From positions 1 through 33,695 of the forward strand of contig JAJZHR010000001.1 of assembly GCA_021810815.1 (NCBI GenBank): a stretch of 33,695 bases of DNA. Direction: 5' to 3'. Made by a program: the position numbers and the translations under genes. Positions 7,670 through 14,372 of the stretch are shown here, in pieces. This stretch comes from Acidobacteriota bacterium (GTDB lineage: Bacteria; Acidobacteriota; Terriglobia; Terriglobales; Acidobacteriaceae). The notes beneath the pieces are model-generated. The model was not told the origin of the DNA, searched no databases, and saw nothing but the letters and a program-made list of their open reading frames with translations. Numbering within the stretch: the first letter of the stretch is position 1; each line of letters starts with the position of its first letter.

Positions 7670-8950
7670 ATGACGATGATCTACGCGAAAATGCTGCGAG
7701 AGAAGCTGGTGAGTCTGTCTCTGGACATGCGCGCCATTGTGGACAAGGCCAAGGGGGAGAACAACCGTGGTCTCACGTCCGAGGAAGCCGAGAAGTTCGA
7801 CAGATTAGAGGCCGACTATACGGCCACGGAAGCCAGCATCAAGCGGGCAGAGAAGGTGGACACAATCGAGGCCGATCTGGCCGCTCCGGATGCTAAGGAT
7901 CGCATCATCGCGCGCCTCGAAGACGATGGCAATGGCGAGAGCACCAAGGACAAAGCTCTCCACGCCAAGGCGTTCAGCGGATACCTGCGCGGCGGCATCG
8001 AGGCGCTTGACGCCGATCAGCGGCAGTTCATGGCTCGGCGATTCATCAAGAACGCTCAGAGCACCACAACCGGAAGCCAGGGCGGCTACCTCGTGCCCAC
8101 CGGCTTCAGCGACAAGCTCGAAGAGGCCCTGAAGTTCTTCGGCGGCATCGCCGGCGTCGTCGGCAGCTTCACGACGGCGACTGGGAACCCCTTCCCGTGG
8201 CCCACCCTGAACGACACGGCCAACGTCGGTGCCATCGTCGGCCAGAACACTCTGGTTGCAGAAACTGGTGAGACGTTCGGGCAGGTCAACTTCGGTTCCT
8301 ATATCTTCAGCTCGCAGGCTGTGCCGATCCCGCTCGCCCTGATCGAGGACTCCGCGTTCGACATCGATGCCATGCTCACCCGGCTGCTCGGAACCCGCCT
8401 GGCCCGCATCTGGAACACCAAGATGACGGTCGGCGTCGGCACCACAGAGCCGTATGGCATCGTCACGGCTGTTGTCGCATCGGGCAACACCGTGCAGGGA
8501 GCTGTCGGCGAAACCACCTCGATCATCTACAACGACCTGGTCAACCTGGAGCACGCCGTCGATCCGGCGTATCGCAACGGAGCGAAATACATGTTCCACG
8601 ATACGACGCTGAAGGTGCTCAAGCAGCTCAAGGATGCGTCCAACCGGCCTTTGTGGCAGCCCGGCCTCACTGCCGGATTCGCCACCGGAGCGCCCTCCAC
8701 CATCCTCAATCACGAGTTTGTCATCAACAACGACATGCCCGTGATGGCGGCCAGCGCGGCCAGCGTGCTCTTCGGAGACATGTCGAAGTATATGACCCGT
8801 CGCGTGGGCGAGGGAACCAGCGTCCTGCGGCTCACTGAGCGCTACGCCGATTACCTGCAGGTCGGCTACATCGCCTTCCTGCGGTCGGACGGCAACCTGC
8901 TCGACGCGGGCACCCACCCCATTGCTGCGTTCCTCAACTCCGCCACCTAA
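7670..8950 (+). CDS. Major capsid protein (HK97 fold)
   Basis: This 426-residue protein is an HK97-type major capsid protein. Residues 1-75 are charged and helical (KMLREKLVSLSLDMRAI, SEEAEKFDRLEAD), as expected of a delta/scaffold domain removed by the upstream ClpP-like protease. The mature region starts near TTTGSQGGYLVPTGF. Later landmarks are FFGGIAGVVGSF, TFGQVNFGSYIFSS for the E-loop area, and LTRLLGTRLARIWNTKMTVG leading into the P-domain. The C-terminus (FLRSDGNLLDAG) is also typical. Two ATGs at 7670 and 7676 are both possible starts, with AAAGAGGG upstream. A strong hairpin lies directly after the stop. Confidence 0.93.
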   Translation: MTMIYAKMLREKLVSLSLDMRAIVDKAKGENNRGLTSEEAEKFDRLEADYTATEASIKRAEKVDTIEADLAAPDAKDRIIARLEDDGNGESTKDKALHAKAFSGYLRGGIEALDADQRQFMARRFIKNAQSTTTGSQGGYLVPTGFSDKLEEALKFFGGIAGVVGSFTTATGNPFPWPTLNDTANVGAIVGQNTLVAETGETFGQVNFGSYIFSSQAVPIPLALIEDSAFDIDAMLTRLLGTRLARIWNTKMTVGVGTTEPYGIVTAVVASGNTVQGAVGETTSIIYNDLVNLEHAVDPAYRNGAKYMFHDTTLKVLKQLKDASNRPLWQPGLTAGFATGAPSTILNHEFVINNDMPVMAASAASVLFGDMSKYMTRRVGEGTSVLRLTERYADYLQVGYIAFLRSDGNLLDAGTHPIAAFLNSAT

Positions 8951-8959
8951 CCCTGGTAG

Positions 8960-8992
8960 GCGGCCAGCAGGCGCAACAAGCCCGCTGGCCGC
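8960..8992 (+). terminator. Strong hairpin directly after the capsid gene
   Basis: The arms gcggccagc (8960-8968) and gctggccgc (8984-8992) pair perfectly over 9 bp. After one mismatch, ggc/gcc extend the stem around a 7-nt loop. It begins 10 bp after the capsid stop. No T-run follows, so it is probably a partial terminator or an mRNA 3'-end stabiliser that sets capsid expression above the downstream genes. Confidence 0.5.
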
Positions 8993-9023
8993 CGCAGGCT
9001 GAATCCTCTTACTGGAGACGCGC

Positions 9024-9251
9024 ATGAAAGTTCGCATCCTCATCTCGATCGCAGGCAATGCAGAACCGATGTACGATCTGCCAGACTTTTCCTTCGCTCC
9101 CGGCGAAACGCTCGATCTGCATGACACGCTGGCCCAGCACTGGATCAACGCTGGCCACGCTGAATCGGTTCAAGAATTGTCGAAAAAGGGACGGAAAGCT
9201 GCCGCCGCTGCCGCGCCCGAGCTGCTCGCCATCGTCGAAGGACAGGAGTAG
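9024..9251 (+). CDS. Small conserved head-region protein
   Basis: This 75-residue protein starts at ATG 9024 with CTGGAG upstream. It begins with a beta-strand-like MKVRILISIAG, then MYDLPDFSFAPGETLDLHDTL and WINAGHAE, and ends in a Lys- and Ala-rich tail. Proteins of this size and pattern often sit between the capsid gene and the gp6-like connector in siphoviruses. Their function is not well defined, with a head decoration or assembly role possible. The next gene begins three bases after its stop. I do not recognise a named family with certainty. Confidence 0.7.
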   Translation: MKVRILISIAGNAEPMYDLPDFSFAPGETLDLHDTLAQHWINAGHAESVQELSKKGRKAAAAAAPELLAIVEGQE

Positions 9252-9254
9252 CCC

Positions 9255-10085
9255 GTGGGACTGCGCACCCTCATCGAACCCGCGTCCGAGCCGGTATCGG
9301 CGGCCCAGTTGGCGCAGTTCCTCCGCGTCGATCAGAACGCCGACGCGGACATGATCGCCGCGCTCGGCCTCTCTGCGCGCCGCTGGTGCGAGGAATACAC
9401 CAAGCGCCGCTTCATCTCGCAGACCGTCCGCCTCACGCTCGACTTCTTCCCCGGCTTCATCGATTCGCGCATCACCGGGTCGAACTTCGCCACGCCGCTC
9501 ATCGGTGGTTCCACGGCTCTGCTCGCGGGCATTCGCTACGCGATCATCCTGCCCTTCCCGCCCGTCAGCTCCGTGGTCCAGCTCGCGTACATCGATGTTG
9601 AGGGCAATCCGCAGACCCTCAACCCTGCGACGCAATACGAGCAGGATCTCGTATCGCAGCCCGCGCGCCTCGCTCCCACCTTCGGCCAGGTGTGGCCAGT
9701 CGCTCGCGTCGTCACCAACGCAGTCACCGTCGATTTCGTCGCCGGATACGGTGGCAATGCGACCTTCTCGCTTGGCGTGGGCCCCGGAGCGGTCACATCC
9801 GGCTATACGTTCCTGCCCACCGACGTTGGCAGGCCGATCACCGTCGGCGCGGTGTCCACGACGGTCGCCACGGTCGATGCGGGCAGCAATGCCACCCTCG
9901 CGGCTCCGCTCACTGTGCCCTTCGTGAACGGCGCGGCCTATCTCGGCGCGCCTGTGCCGCCCAACATCTGCACCGCGATCCTCTTCCTCGCGCGCTACTG
10001 GTACGACCTGGGCAACGTCGAGGCCGCGAGCATTCCCGATGTCGTCCAATCGCTGCTTTCGCCCTACAGGGACCTGCGGATATGA
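9255..10085 (+). CDS. Head-tail connector (gp6-like adaptor) with an inserted domain
   Basis: The start at GTG 9255 yields 276 residues. The N-terminal helices (SAAQLAQFLRVD, MIAALGLSARRWCEEYTKR) and the strand region with VDFVAGYG, followed near the C-terminus by PPNICTAILFLARYWYDL, match the gp6/YqbG-type adaptor that docks under the portal. In most members the strand and final helices are adjacent. Here about 60 residues rich in Gly, Thr and Val are inserted between them (roughly residues 172-235, with GYTFLPTDVGRPITVG and VATVDAGSNATL), which looks like a small beta domain. The stop overlaps the next start (ATGA). Confidence 0.8.
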   Translation: MGLRTLIEPASEPVSAAQLAQFLRVDQNADADMIAALGLSARRWCEEYTKRRFISQTVRLTLDFFPGFIDSRITGSNFATPLIGGSTALLAGIRYAIILPFPPVSSVVQLAYIDVEGNPQTLNPATQYEQDLVSQPARLAPTFGQVWPVARVVTNAVTVDFVAGYGGNATFSLGVGPGAVTSGYTFLPTDVGRPITVGAVSTTVATVDAGSNATLAAPLTVPFVNGAAYLGAPVPPNICTAILFLARYWYDLGNVEAASIPDVVQSLLSPYRDLRI

Positions 10086-10432
10086 CAGCGAAGGGAGCCG
10101 GCATCGCCATCAACGCTTCGCGCCTGCGCCACCAGATCACCATCCAGCAGCAGACGGCCACCACCGACGCATCGGGAGCCGCGCTCGCATGGACGGTGCT
10201 GATGACGATATGGGCGGAGATCACCGTCCTGCGCGGCACCGACGCATGGCGCGGCGGCCAGTTCACCGCTCAGAAGTTCGCCCAGGTCACCATGCGCTAC
10301 CAGCCTGGCATCCTGCCGGACATGCGCGTGCTCTTCGGCAGCCGGATCTTCATCGTGCAGGATTGCGTCAACGTCGAAGAGCGGAATGTGCGCCTCGAAT
10401 TGCTCTGCGTCGAGCTTGACGGCCAGGCATAG
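10082..10432 (+). CDS. Head closure / head-tail joining protein
   Basis: This 116-residue protein matches the Phage_H_T_join (gp16/SPP1-type stopper) pattern. It has ASRLRHQITIQQQT at the N-terminus, WTVLMTIWAEITVLRGTD, then FTAQKFAQVTMRYQPGI and a short beta end with RVLFGSRIFIVQDCVNVEER. It closes the portal after packaging and provides the tail attachment surface. The start is ATG 10082, coupled to the preceding stop. The frame is open further upstream, but those residues overlap the connector gene and are a shadow. Confidence 0.85.
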   Translation: MTAKGAGIAINASRLRHQITIQQQTATTDASGAALAWTVLMTIWAEITVLRGTDAWRGGQFTAQKFAQVTMRYQPGILPDMRVLFGSRIFIVQDCVNVEERNVRLELLCVELDGQA

Positions 10433-10455
10433 ATACGGAAAAAAGGAGGTTTGAC

Positions 10456-10932
10456 ATGGGAGTCCAGGATGTCGAAATCGTAGGCCTCGAAGACCTCGAA
10501 CGCCGCATGACCGAGTTCGCGCCTCAATTCAACCGTGCCTGCATCCGCAGGGGCGTCGATGCTGGCGCTGCCGTGCTGGTCGGCGCCGCCAAGGGCTTCG
10601 CTCCCACGCTCAAGCCCCATACATCGACGAGCAAGCGGGAGCCAGGCGAGCTGCGCGACGCCATCGAGGCCATCCCTGATCCCGTCGATGCCAACAATCC
10701 CAGCCGCACCGGCAGCACCGTCTCGCCCACCTACACGAAGTCCGATGGCCCTGACTCGCCGGGCGTCTGGGGAAAATTCGTCGAATACGGAAGCGTCCAC
10801 AATCCCCAGCCGGAGCCGTTCCTGCGTCCCGCCATCGACGGCTCCGGCATGGAGGCCATCGATGTCTGCATCGCTGAGGTCGGCGCGGCCCTGGGCATGA
10901 TGGCGGAAGCACCCGCGCAGGAGGCCGCATGA
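10456..10932 (+). CDS. HK97 gp10-like tail completion protein
   Basis: This 158-residue protein fits the HK97-gp10_like family, which caps the tail at the head side. It begins with VEIVGLEDLERRM and continues with a helix followed by AGAAVLVGAAKGFAPTL. The centre is KREPGELRDAIEAI and the later part WGKFVEYGSVHNPQPEPFLRPAID, whose Tyr-Gly and Pro-Phe-Leu-Arg-Pro elements are hallmarks of the family. AAAAGGAGG precedes ATG 10456. The stop overlaps the start of the next gene by four bases. Confidence 0.88.
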   Translation: MGVQDVEIVGLEDLERRMTEFAPQFNRACIRRGVDAGAAVLVGAAKGFAPTLKPHTSTSKREPGELRDAIEAIPDPVDANNPSRTGSTVSPTYTKSDGPDSPGVWGKFVEYGSVHNPQPEPFLRPAIDGSGMEAIDVCIAEVGAALGMMAEAPAQEAA

Positions 10933-11327
10933 TCGAGGCTGGAATCGTCGCCCTCGCGCAGGCCGACGCCGGCGTCAAGGCGCTCTGCCCGGTCGGCGGC
11001 TTCTGCGCCACGCTGCCCAAGGGGGCGATCCTGCCGAGCTGGACCTATCTCGTCGTCTCGCGCGTGCCGGACTACACGCTCTCCGGCCGCAACAAGCTCA
11101 CCATGACGCGCCTGCAGATCGACTGCTTCGGCCAGTCGGCAGCCGATGCCATCAACCTATCCGAGGCCATCCGCGAAGTCCTCTCCGGCTATCAGGGAAC
11201 GCTCCCCGACGCCGACGCCACCGTGGTCCAGGCGGCGTTCCACACCGACACGGTTGACTTCTTCGACGATCTGGCGCGCACCAGCCGCCGCATGATCGAG
11301 TTCGAGATCCACTTCTCCCAGCCGTAA
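10929..11327 (+). CDS. Tail completion protein (DUF3168-like)
   Basis: The 132-residue product has the DUF3168 layout. It begins with an N-terminal helix (EAGIVALAQADAGVKAL) and LPSWTYLVVSRVPDYTLSG. The core strand is MTRLQIDCFGQSAADAINLSEAIREVL, and it ends with RRMIEFEIHFSQP. In this gene order it is the tail terminator equivalent of lambda gpU, ending tail polymerisation. It is translationally coupled to gp10 and followed by a 58-bp gap carrying the AAGGAG site of the tail tube gene. Confidence 0.85.
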   Translation: MIEAGIVALAQADAGVKALCPVGGFCATLPKGAILPSWTYLVVSRVPDYTLSGRNKLTMTRLQIDCFGQSAADAINLSEAIREVLSGYQGTLPDADATVVQAAFHTDTVDFFDDLARTSRRMIEFEIHFSQP

Positions 11328-11385
11328 GGCTGCGATCCGATTTTATGCACCAACCATCTCAACCAATTCTCAAGGAGTCCAACCC

Positions 11386-11853
11386 ATGCCACTTCCCAGC
11401 ACCAACGTCACTCCCACCGCGGCCCAGGTAGGCTACGGCGCGGCATTCTCCGTCGGCACAGGCTTGCCGGGTGCTTATGTCTACACCCAGATCGCCGAAG
11501 TCAAAGACATCAAACCCAGCGGCTTCACCGTCGGCGAAGAGGACGTCACCACGCTCGGCTCGCCCAGCGCCACCCGCGAATTCGTTCCCACCCTGGTCGA
11601 GGGGGGCACCGTCGAGATCTCCGGCAACTACATCGCCGATACCACCCAGACGCAGCTCGAAACCCTCGCAAAAGCCCGCACCATCTTCCCGTTCCAGTTC
11701 GCGTTCCCGCTCTCCACCAGCAAGAACGTCACTCGCAGCGGCCTCTGCTTCATCACCAAGCTCGCCCCCGGAGCGGACATCGTCGCAGACAAGGCTCCGG
11801 CCTTCAACTGCACGATGCGCATCACCGGCGTCGAGACCGAGGTCATCGCCTAA
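11386..11853 (+). CDS. Major tail tube protein
   Basis: This 155-residue protein follows the tail terminator and precedes the chaperones, the normal place for the tail tube. It contains VGYGAAFSVG, TQIAEVKDIKPSGFTVGEEDVTTLGSP, a long central loop with FVPTLVEGGTVEISGNYIAD, and a beta-rich C-terminus (FNCTMRITGVETEVI). This agrees with the siphovirus tube fold (Phage_tail_2-like). A strong AAGGAG ribosome site lies upstream, which fits high expression. Rings of this protein stack around the tape measure. Confidence 0.85.
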   Translation: MPLPSTNVTPTAAQVGYGAAFSVGTGLPGAYVYTQIAEVKDIKPSGFTVGEEDVTTLGSPSATREFVPTLVEGGTVEISGNYIADTTQTQLETLAKARTIFPFQFAFPLSTSKNVTRSGLCFITKLAPGADIVADKAPAFNCTMRITGVETEVIA

Positions 11854-11930
11854 AACGTAAATCGAGACATAACCCAACCGCGAGCAACAACCAGCCTGCG
11901 CCCGAAACGAAGAAAATCGAAAGGAGCACC

Positions 11931-12203
11931 ATGCCAGAGAATCCAGTCGTCCGCGCCAAGTTCACCGTCACCCACCACGAAGTTCTCCACTACCAGAGCG
12001 GCGATCCGCACGTCACCGTACACCTGCAGCCCCGCTGCGAATCGTCCATCCCGGAGGACAAGCGCTTCGCGGCAGCCACGCCCAGCGGCGAACTCAAGAT
12101 GTACATCACCAACAAGAGCGCCATCGAGCACCTCAAGCCGGGAAGGGCCTTCTACCTCGACTTCATCCCGGTGCCGGAAGGCGTCTCCCCGTACCACAGC
12201 TAG
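11931..12203 (+). CDS. Unknown small protein of the tail module
   Basis: This 90-residue protein starts at ATG 11931 with a strong AAAGGAG site. It is predicted beta-rich (VRAKFTVTHHEVLHY, VTVHLQPRC, ELKMYITNKSAIEHLKPGRAFYLDFIP). It is located between the tail tube and the tail assembly chaperone, and the last part reads like a small beta-barrel subunit. I do not recognise the family. A tail-associated or decoration role is inferred from position only. Confidence 0.7.
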   Translation: MPENPVVRAKFTVTHHEVLHYQSGDPHVTVHLQPRCESSIPEDKRFAAATPSGELKMYITNKSAIEHLKPGRAFYLDFIPVPEGVSPYHS

Positions 12204-12213
12204 ATGTGCCAAC

Positions 12214-12243
12214 GCGGGTCCGGGTGAGCATTCCCAGACCCGC
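12214..12243 (+). terminator. Hairpin between small tail protein and chaperone gene
   Basis: gcgggtc (12214-12220) pairs with gacccgc (12237-12243), and ggg/ccc inside extend the stem. No U-run follows. It may attenuate transcription or stabilise the upstream tail tube message, lowering expression of the chaperones relative to the tube. Confidence 0.4.
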
Positions 12244-12273
12244 AGCACTTCTCATCACCTGGAAAGGACCGCC

Positions 12274-12666
12274 ATGAAGAAGCCAGCCGCCAAAGAATTT
12301 GATCGTCTTGAGGCAACCGAGATGCTCGCCAAAGCCGCCAAGATCACTGTCGAGGGCCGCGAATACAAACTTGTCATCACCAATGGCTGCCTGATCGAGT
12401 TCGAGCAGCTCACCGGGATCAGCACCATTACCGAGAGCGAGAAAATCCTTCGCAACCCATCGCGCCACGCGCTCATCGCGATGTTCTATGTGCTGCTGAA
12501 GAACGCGGGCGCGAGCTACCTGCAAAGCGAGGTCGAGCAGCTCGTGACCGCGAAGAACCTGCCTCGCGTCTTCGAGACCATCGCGGCCGCATGGTCTCTA
12601 TCCATGGCTCAGGAGGAGGAGCGGAATGACCCTATCGTGCCCGCGACAGCGATCAAGCCGCGCTGA
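12274..12666 (+). CDS. Tail assembly chaperone, upstream (gpG-like) part
   Basis: This 130-residue protein lies in the chaperone position between tail tube and tape measure. It has VEGREYKLVITNGCLIEFEQLTG, then RHALIAMFYVLLKNAG and a helical end, the pattern of G/GTA-type tail assembly chaperones. It would coat the tape measure before tube assembly. The start is ATG 12274 with GGAAAGGA. Its stop (TGA 12664-12666) lies inside an open reading frame in the -1 register that continues to 13004, the usual G/GT arrangement. Confidence 0.8.
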   Translation: MKKPAAKEFDRLEATEMLAKAAKITVEGREYKLVITNGCLIEFEQLTGISTITESEKILRNPSRHALIAMFYVLLKNAGASYLQSEVEQLVTAKNLPRVFETIAAAWSLSMAQEEERNDPIVPATAIKPR

Positions 12667-12695
12667 CGTGGGTCAATCTGTGGGCGGCGGCGCGA

Positions 12696-13004
12696 GTGCA
12701 TGTAGGCCTTGCGTGGGAAGAGTGGATAGGAATGACGCCCGGCATGTGCTCCGAGCTGGAGCGATGCGTGCGGATGCGTTTCCGCCGCGAGGAAGCCATC
12801 GCGGGTGTCCTCGCCAGCGCCATCGCCAACTTCTCAGCGCATCCTCCCAAGAATCCTCTGGGGCCGAGCGATTTCTTCGCATCCATCGCCCCTCCGGAGC
12901 GCGAAGAAAAGCGCATGACCGGAGAGCAGATGCTGGCCGTCTTTGACCGCTGCGTCGGCGTGGAAAAGGCAGCGGGAAGACTGACAGTGACGGGTATGGT
13001 GTAA
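12696..13004 (+). CDS. Tail assembly chaperone, downstream (T-like) part
   Basis: The frame is open from 12630 to TAA 13002-13004 and lies -1 relative to the upstream chaperone gene. The residues before the only usable start (GTG 12696) read AALTWVNLWAAARV and look coding. That supports production as a -1 frameshift fusion, as for lambda gpGT, and not independent initiation. The shift would have to occur between 12630 and 12666. I see no canonical X-XXY-YYZ heptamer there. The later part (RRMRFRREE-type helix, LGPSDFFAS) is helical. The boundary is given at GTG only for convention. Confidence 0.6.
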   Translation: MHVGLAWEEWIGMTPGMCSELERCVRMRFRREEAIAGVLASAIANFSAHPPKNPLGPSDFFASIAPPEREEKRMTGEQMLAVFDRCVGVEKAAGRLTVTGMV

Positions 13005-13014
13005 TCTGGCGGGC

Positions 13015-13632
13015 ATGGACGGCGGATCGATTGCAGTGATGGTTGTTCTTGTCCTGATCGCTTTGGCGCTGCTGGCGGCTCTCGTCAGGTCGGCTGGCGA
13101 GAGAGGTCAGCGGAATGCGGAGCGGTTCAATGATCGGGTGCCATTTTATGTCGCTCCGCGCCCGGATACTCCGCCCCCACCAGCGCATGAGCCGCTGCTC
13201 AGGCTGGCGGACCTCTGGCAGTTTCGCGCTGCCGGCATCGCGTATGAAAGTCGCAACGGGAACGTCTCGCGGAGTTCGATTGCGCGCGAGCTGAAGCCCG
13301 GCATGAGTCTTCGCCTGCGGCGGGAGCCGCAGAACGAGTTCGACCCCGATGCCATCGCCATCTATCCAGTGGAGCTGGAGGGCGGTGCCGACCTGGACAT
13401 GGCTTTCGTCCCCAAGGCCGTCGCCGCTCTCATCGCCCCGCTGATGGACCGCTATGCGGTGATGGAAGCGCATGTGATGAAGGTGGTGCTCAACGGCCCG
13501 CACGACCATTTCGTGCACGTCTACGTCGAGGTGCGCATGACCGCGCCGCCAGAGCCGCTGCCGCCGAAGCCGCCCAGGGTGAGGCGGAAAAAACTCGCAG
13601 CGGACGAAACGCGGAAAGAGGTCGAAGCATGA
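13015..13632 (+). CDS. Membrane-anchored HIRAN-domain protein
   Basis: This 205-residue protein has one N-terminal transmembrane helix (about residues 6-25) and a Pro-rich linker (PRPDTPPPPAHEP). A HIRAN domain spans about residues 68-160: AAGIAYES, LKPGMSLRLRREPQNEFDPDAIAIY and FVPKAVAALIAPLMD. The REPxNxxDPxAIAI core is the family signature. HIRAN domains bind free 3' DNA ends in HLTF/Rad5-type helicases, and stand-alone bacterial copies are poorly understood. A basic tail (KPPRVRRKK) follows. The gene interrupts the tail operon and its stop overlaps the next gene. The ribosome site is weak. It is an accessory (moron-type) gene, and a role at incoming DNA is only a hypothesis. Confidence 0.8.
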   Translation: MDGGSIAVMVVLVLIALALLAALVRSAGERGQRNAERFNDRVPFYVAPRPDTPPPPAHEPLLRLADLWQFRAAGIAYESRNGNVSRSSIARELKPGMSLRLRREPQNEFDPDAIAIYPVELEGGADLDMAFVPKAVAALIAPLMDRYAVMEAHVMKVVLNGPHDHFVHVYVEVRMTAPPEPLPPKPPRVRRKKLAADETRKEVEA

Positions 13633-14297
13633 ATAAGCGGTGGTGGTTGATCGGGATCGGCGTTGCCTTGGCCGGTGTTGGCCTCTATGTCGCAGCGGAA
13701 AGCGCGAAGGAGACGCAGACTAGGGCTGGCGAGGCGAGTGTGGCTTTCCGCGCGGAGCAGGAGCGGACGAACGCCGAACTGGACGTGACAAACGATAAGT
13801 TGGAAGAGGACATCGAGCGGGACGGAAGGCAGATGGGCGAAGAGTACGGCCCTGCGGCGCGCTGGATTGTCAGTGAGCAGAAAGACGAGTTGCGGGGCAA
13901 GGTCGAGAGCCTTTCGCTTGATGGCGGCGCGCTCGTCGTGCATTGCCTGCCTGTTTTCGCGGGAGAGTTGAAACCGCCTTTCCGAATGGCTGCCAGTCAG
14001 GCCGACGGGGAGGAGGTGCGCTATAGGATCGACAATGGAAAGATTCAGCTTGCGACATTGGCTGTATCGGGCGACGCCAGCGCGCTCATTGTTCCCGAGG
14101 CCATGCTGAAAGTGTTCGCGCAATCGAAGAAGGCGGTCCTGGAGTACGAGCCGGTAGGGCAGCAAGAGGTTTTGGACCTGACCGGACTTGGCCAGGCAGA
14201 GCGCGAAGCTGGCTGTCCGCAGGCCCCGCAAGTAGCCAAGGCGAAGCCGAGAATGACGGATGATGGAAGAGTGATAAGCGATTTCAATTTGCGCTGA
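13629..14297 (+). CDS. Membrane-anchored protein of unknown function, partner of the HIRAN gene
   Basis: This 222-residue protein has an N-terminal transmembrane helix (residues about 5-22, WWLIGIGVALAGVGLYVAA). A charged probable coiled coil follows (about 38-66, FRAEQERTNAELDVTNDKLEED). A mixed alpha/beta domain follows, with SLDGGALVVHCLPVF and YRIDNGKIQLATLAV. No lipobox is present. It overlaps the HIRAN gene by four bases (ATGA), so the two are translated together. A strong terminator follows at 14328-14349, marking the pair as a separate cassette. I do not recognise the domain. Both proteins would sit in the inner membrane with their soluble parts on the same side if their orientation is alike. 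Confidence 0.7.
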   Translation: MNKRWWLIGIGVALAGVGLYVAAESAKETQTRAGEASVAFRAEQERTNAELDVTNDKLEEDIERDGRQMGEEYGPAARWIVSEQKDELRGKVESLSLDGGALVVHCLPVFAGELKPPFRMAASQADGEEVRYRIDNGKIQLATLAVSGDASALIVPEAMLKVFAQSKKAVLEYEPVGQQEVLDLTGLGQAEREAGCPQAPQVAKAKPRMTDDGRVISDFNLR

Positions 14298-14327
14298 TGC
14301 GAAGCTGAGTGCTGGATGTGAATCAGA

Positions 14328-14349
14328 GCCGCCCAACCGGGCGGCTTTT
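14328..14349 (+). terminator. Intrinsic terminator after the HIRAN cassette
   Basis: A perfect 7-bp GC stem, gccgccc (14328-14334) with gggcggc (14339-14345), and a 4-nt loop is followed directly by TTTT and further T-rich sequence. This is the clearest rho-independent terminator in the window. It lies inside the late operon, just before the tape measure gene, so late transcription must read through it or restart downstream. Confidence 0.85.
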
Positions 14350-14372
14350 GTGTTTTCAAAAGGAGCAAGATC

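Noticed and set aside
3935..9148. Long minus-strand reading frames opposite terL, portal and capsid genes (for example 3935-4828, 5210-6496, 7805-9148)
   Set aside because: They mirror the GC-rich codon pattern of well-supported plus-strand genes, have no family motifs and lack ribosome sites.
12981..13007. Dedicated promoter for the HIRAN cassette (CTGACA ... TAATCT)
   Set aside because: The spacing is 15 bp and the -10 matches only three of six bases. It is too weak to list as a feature.
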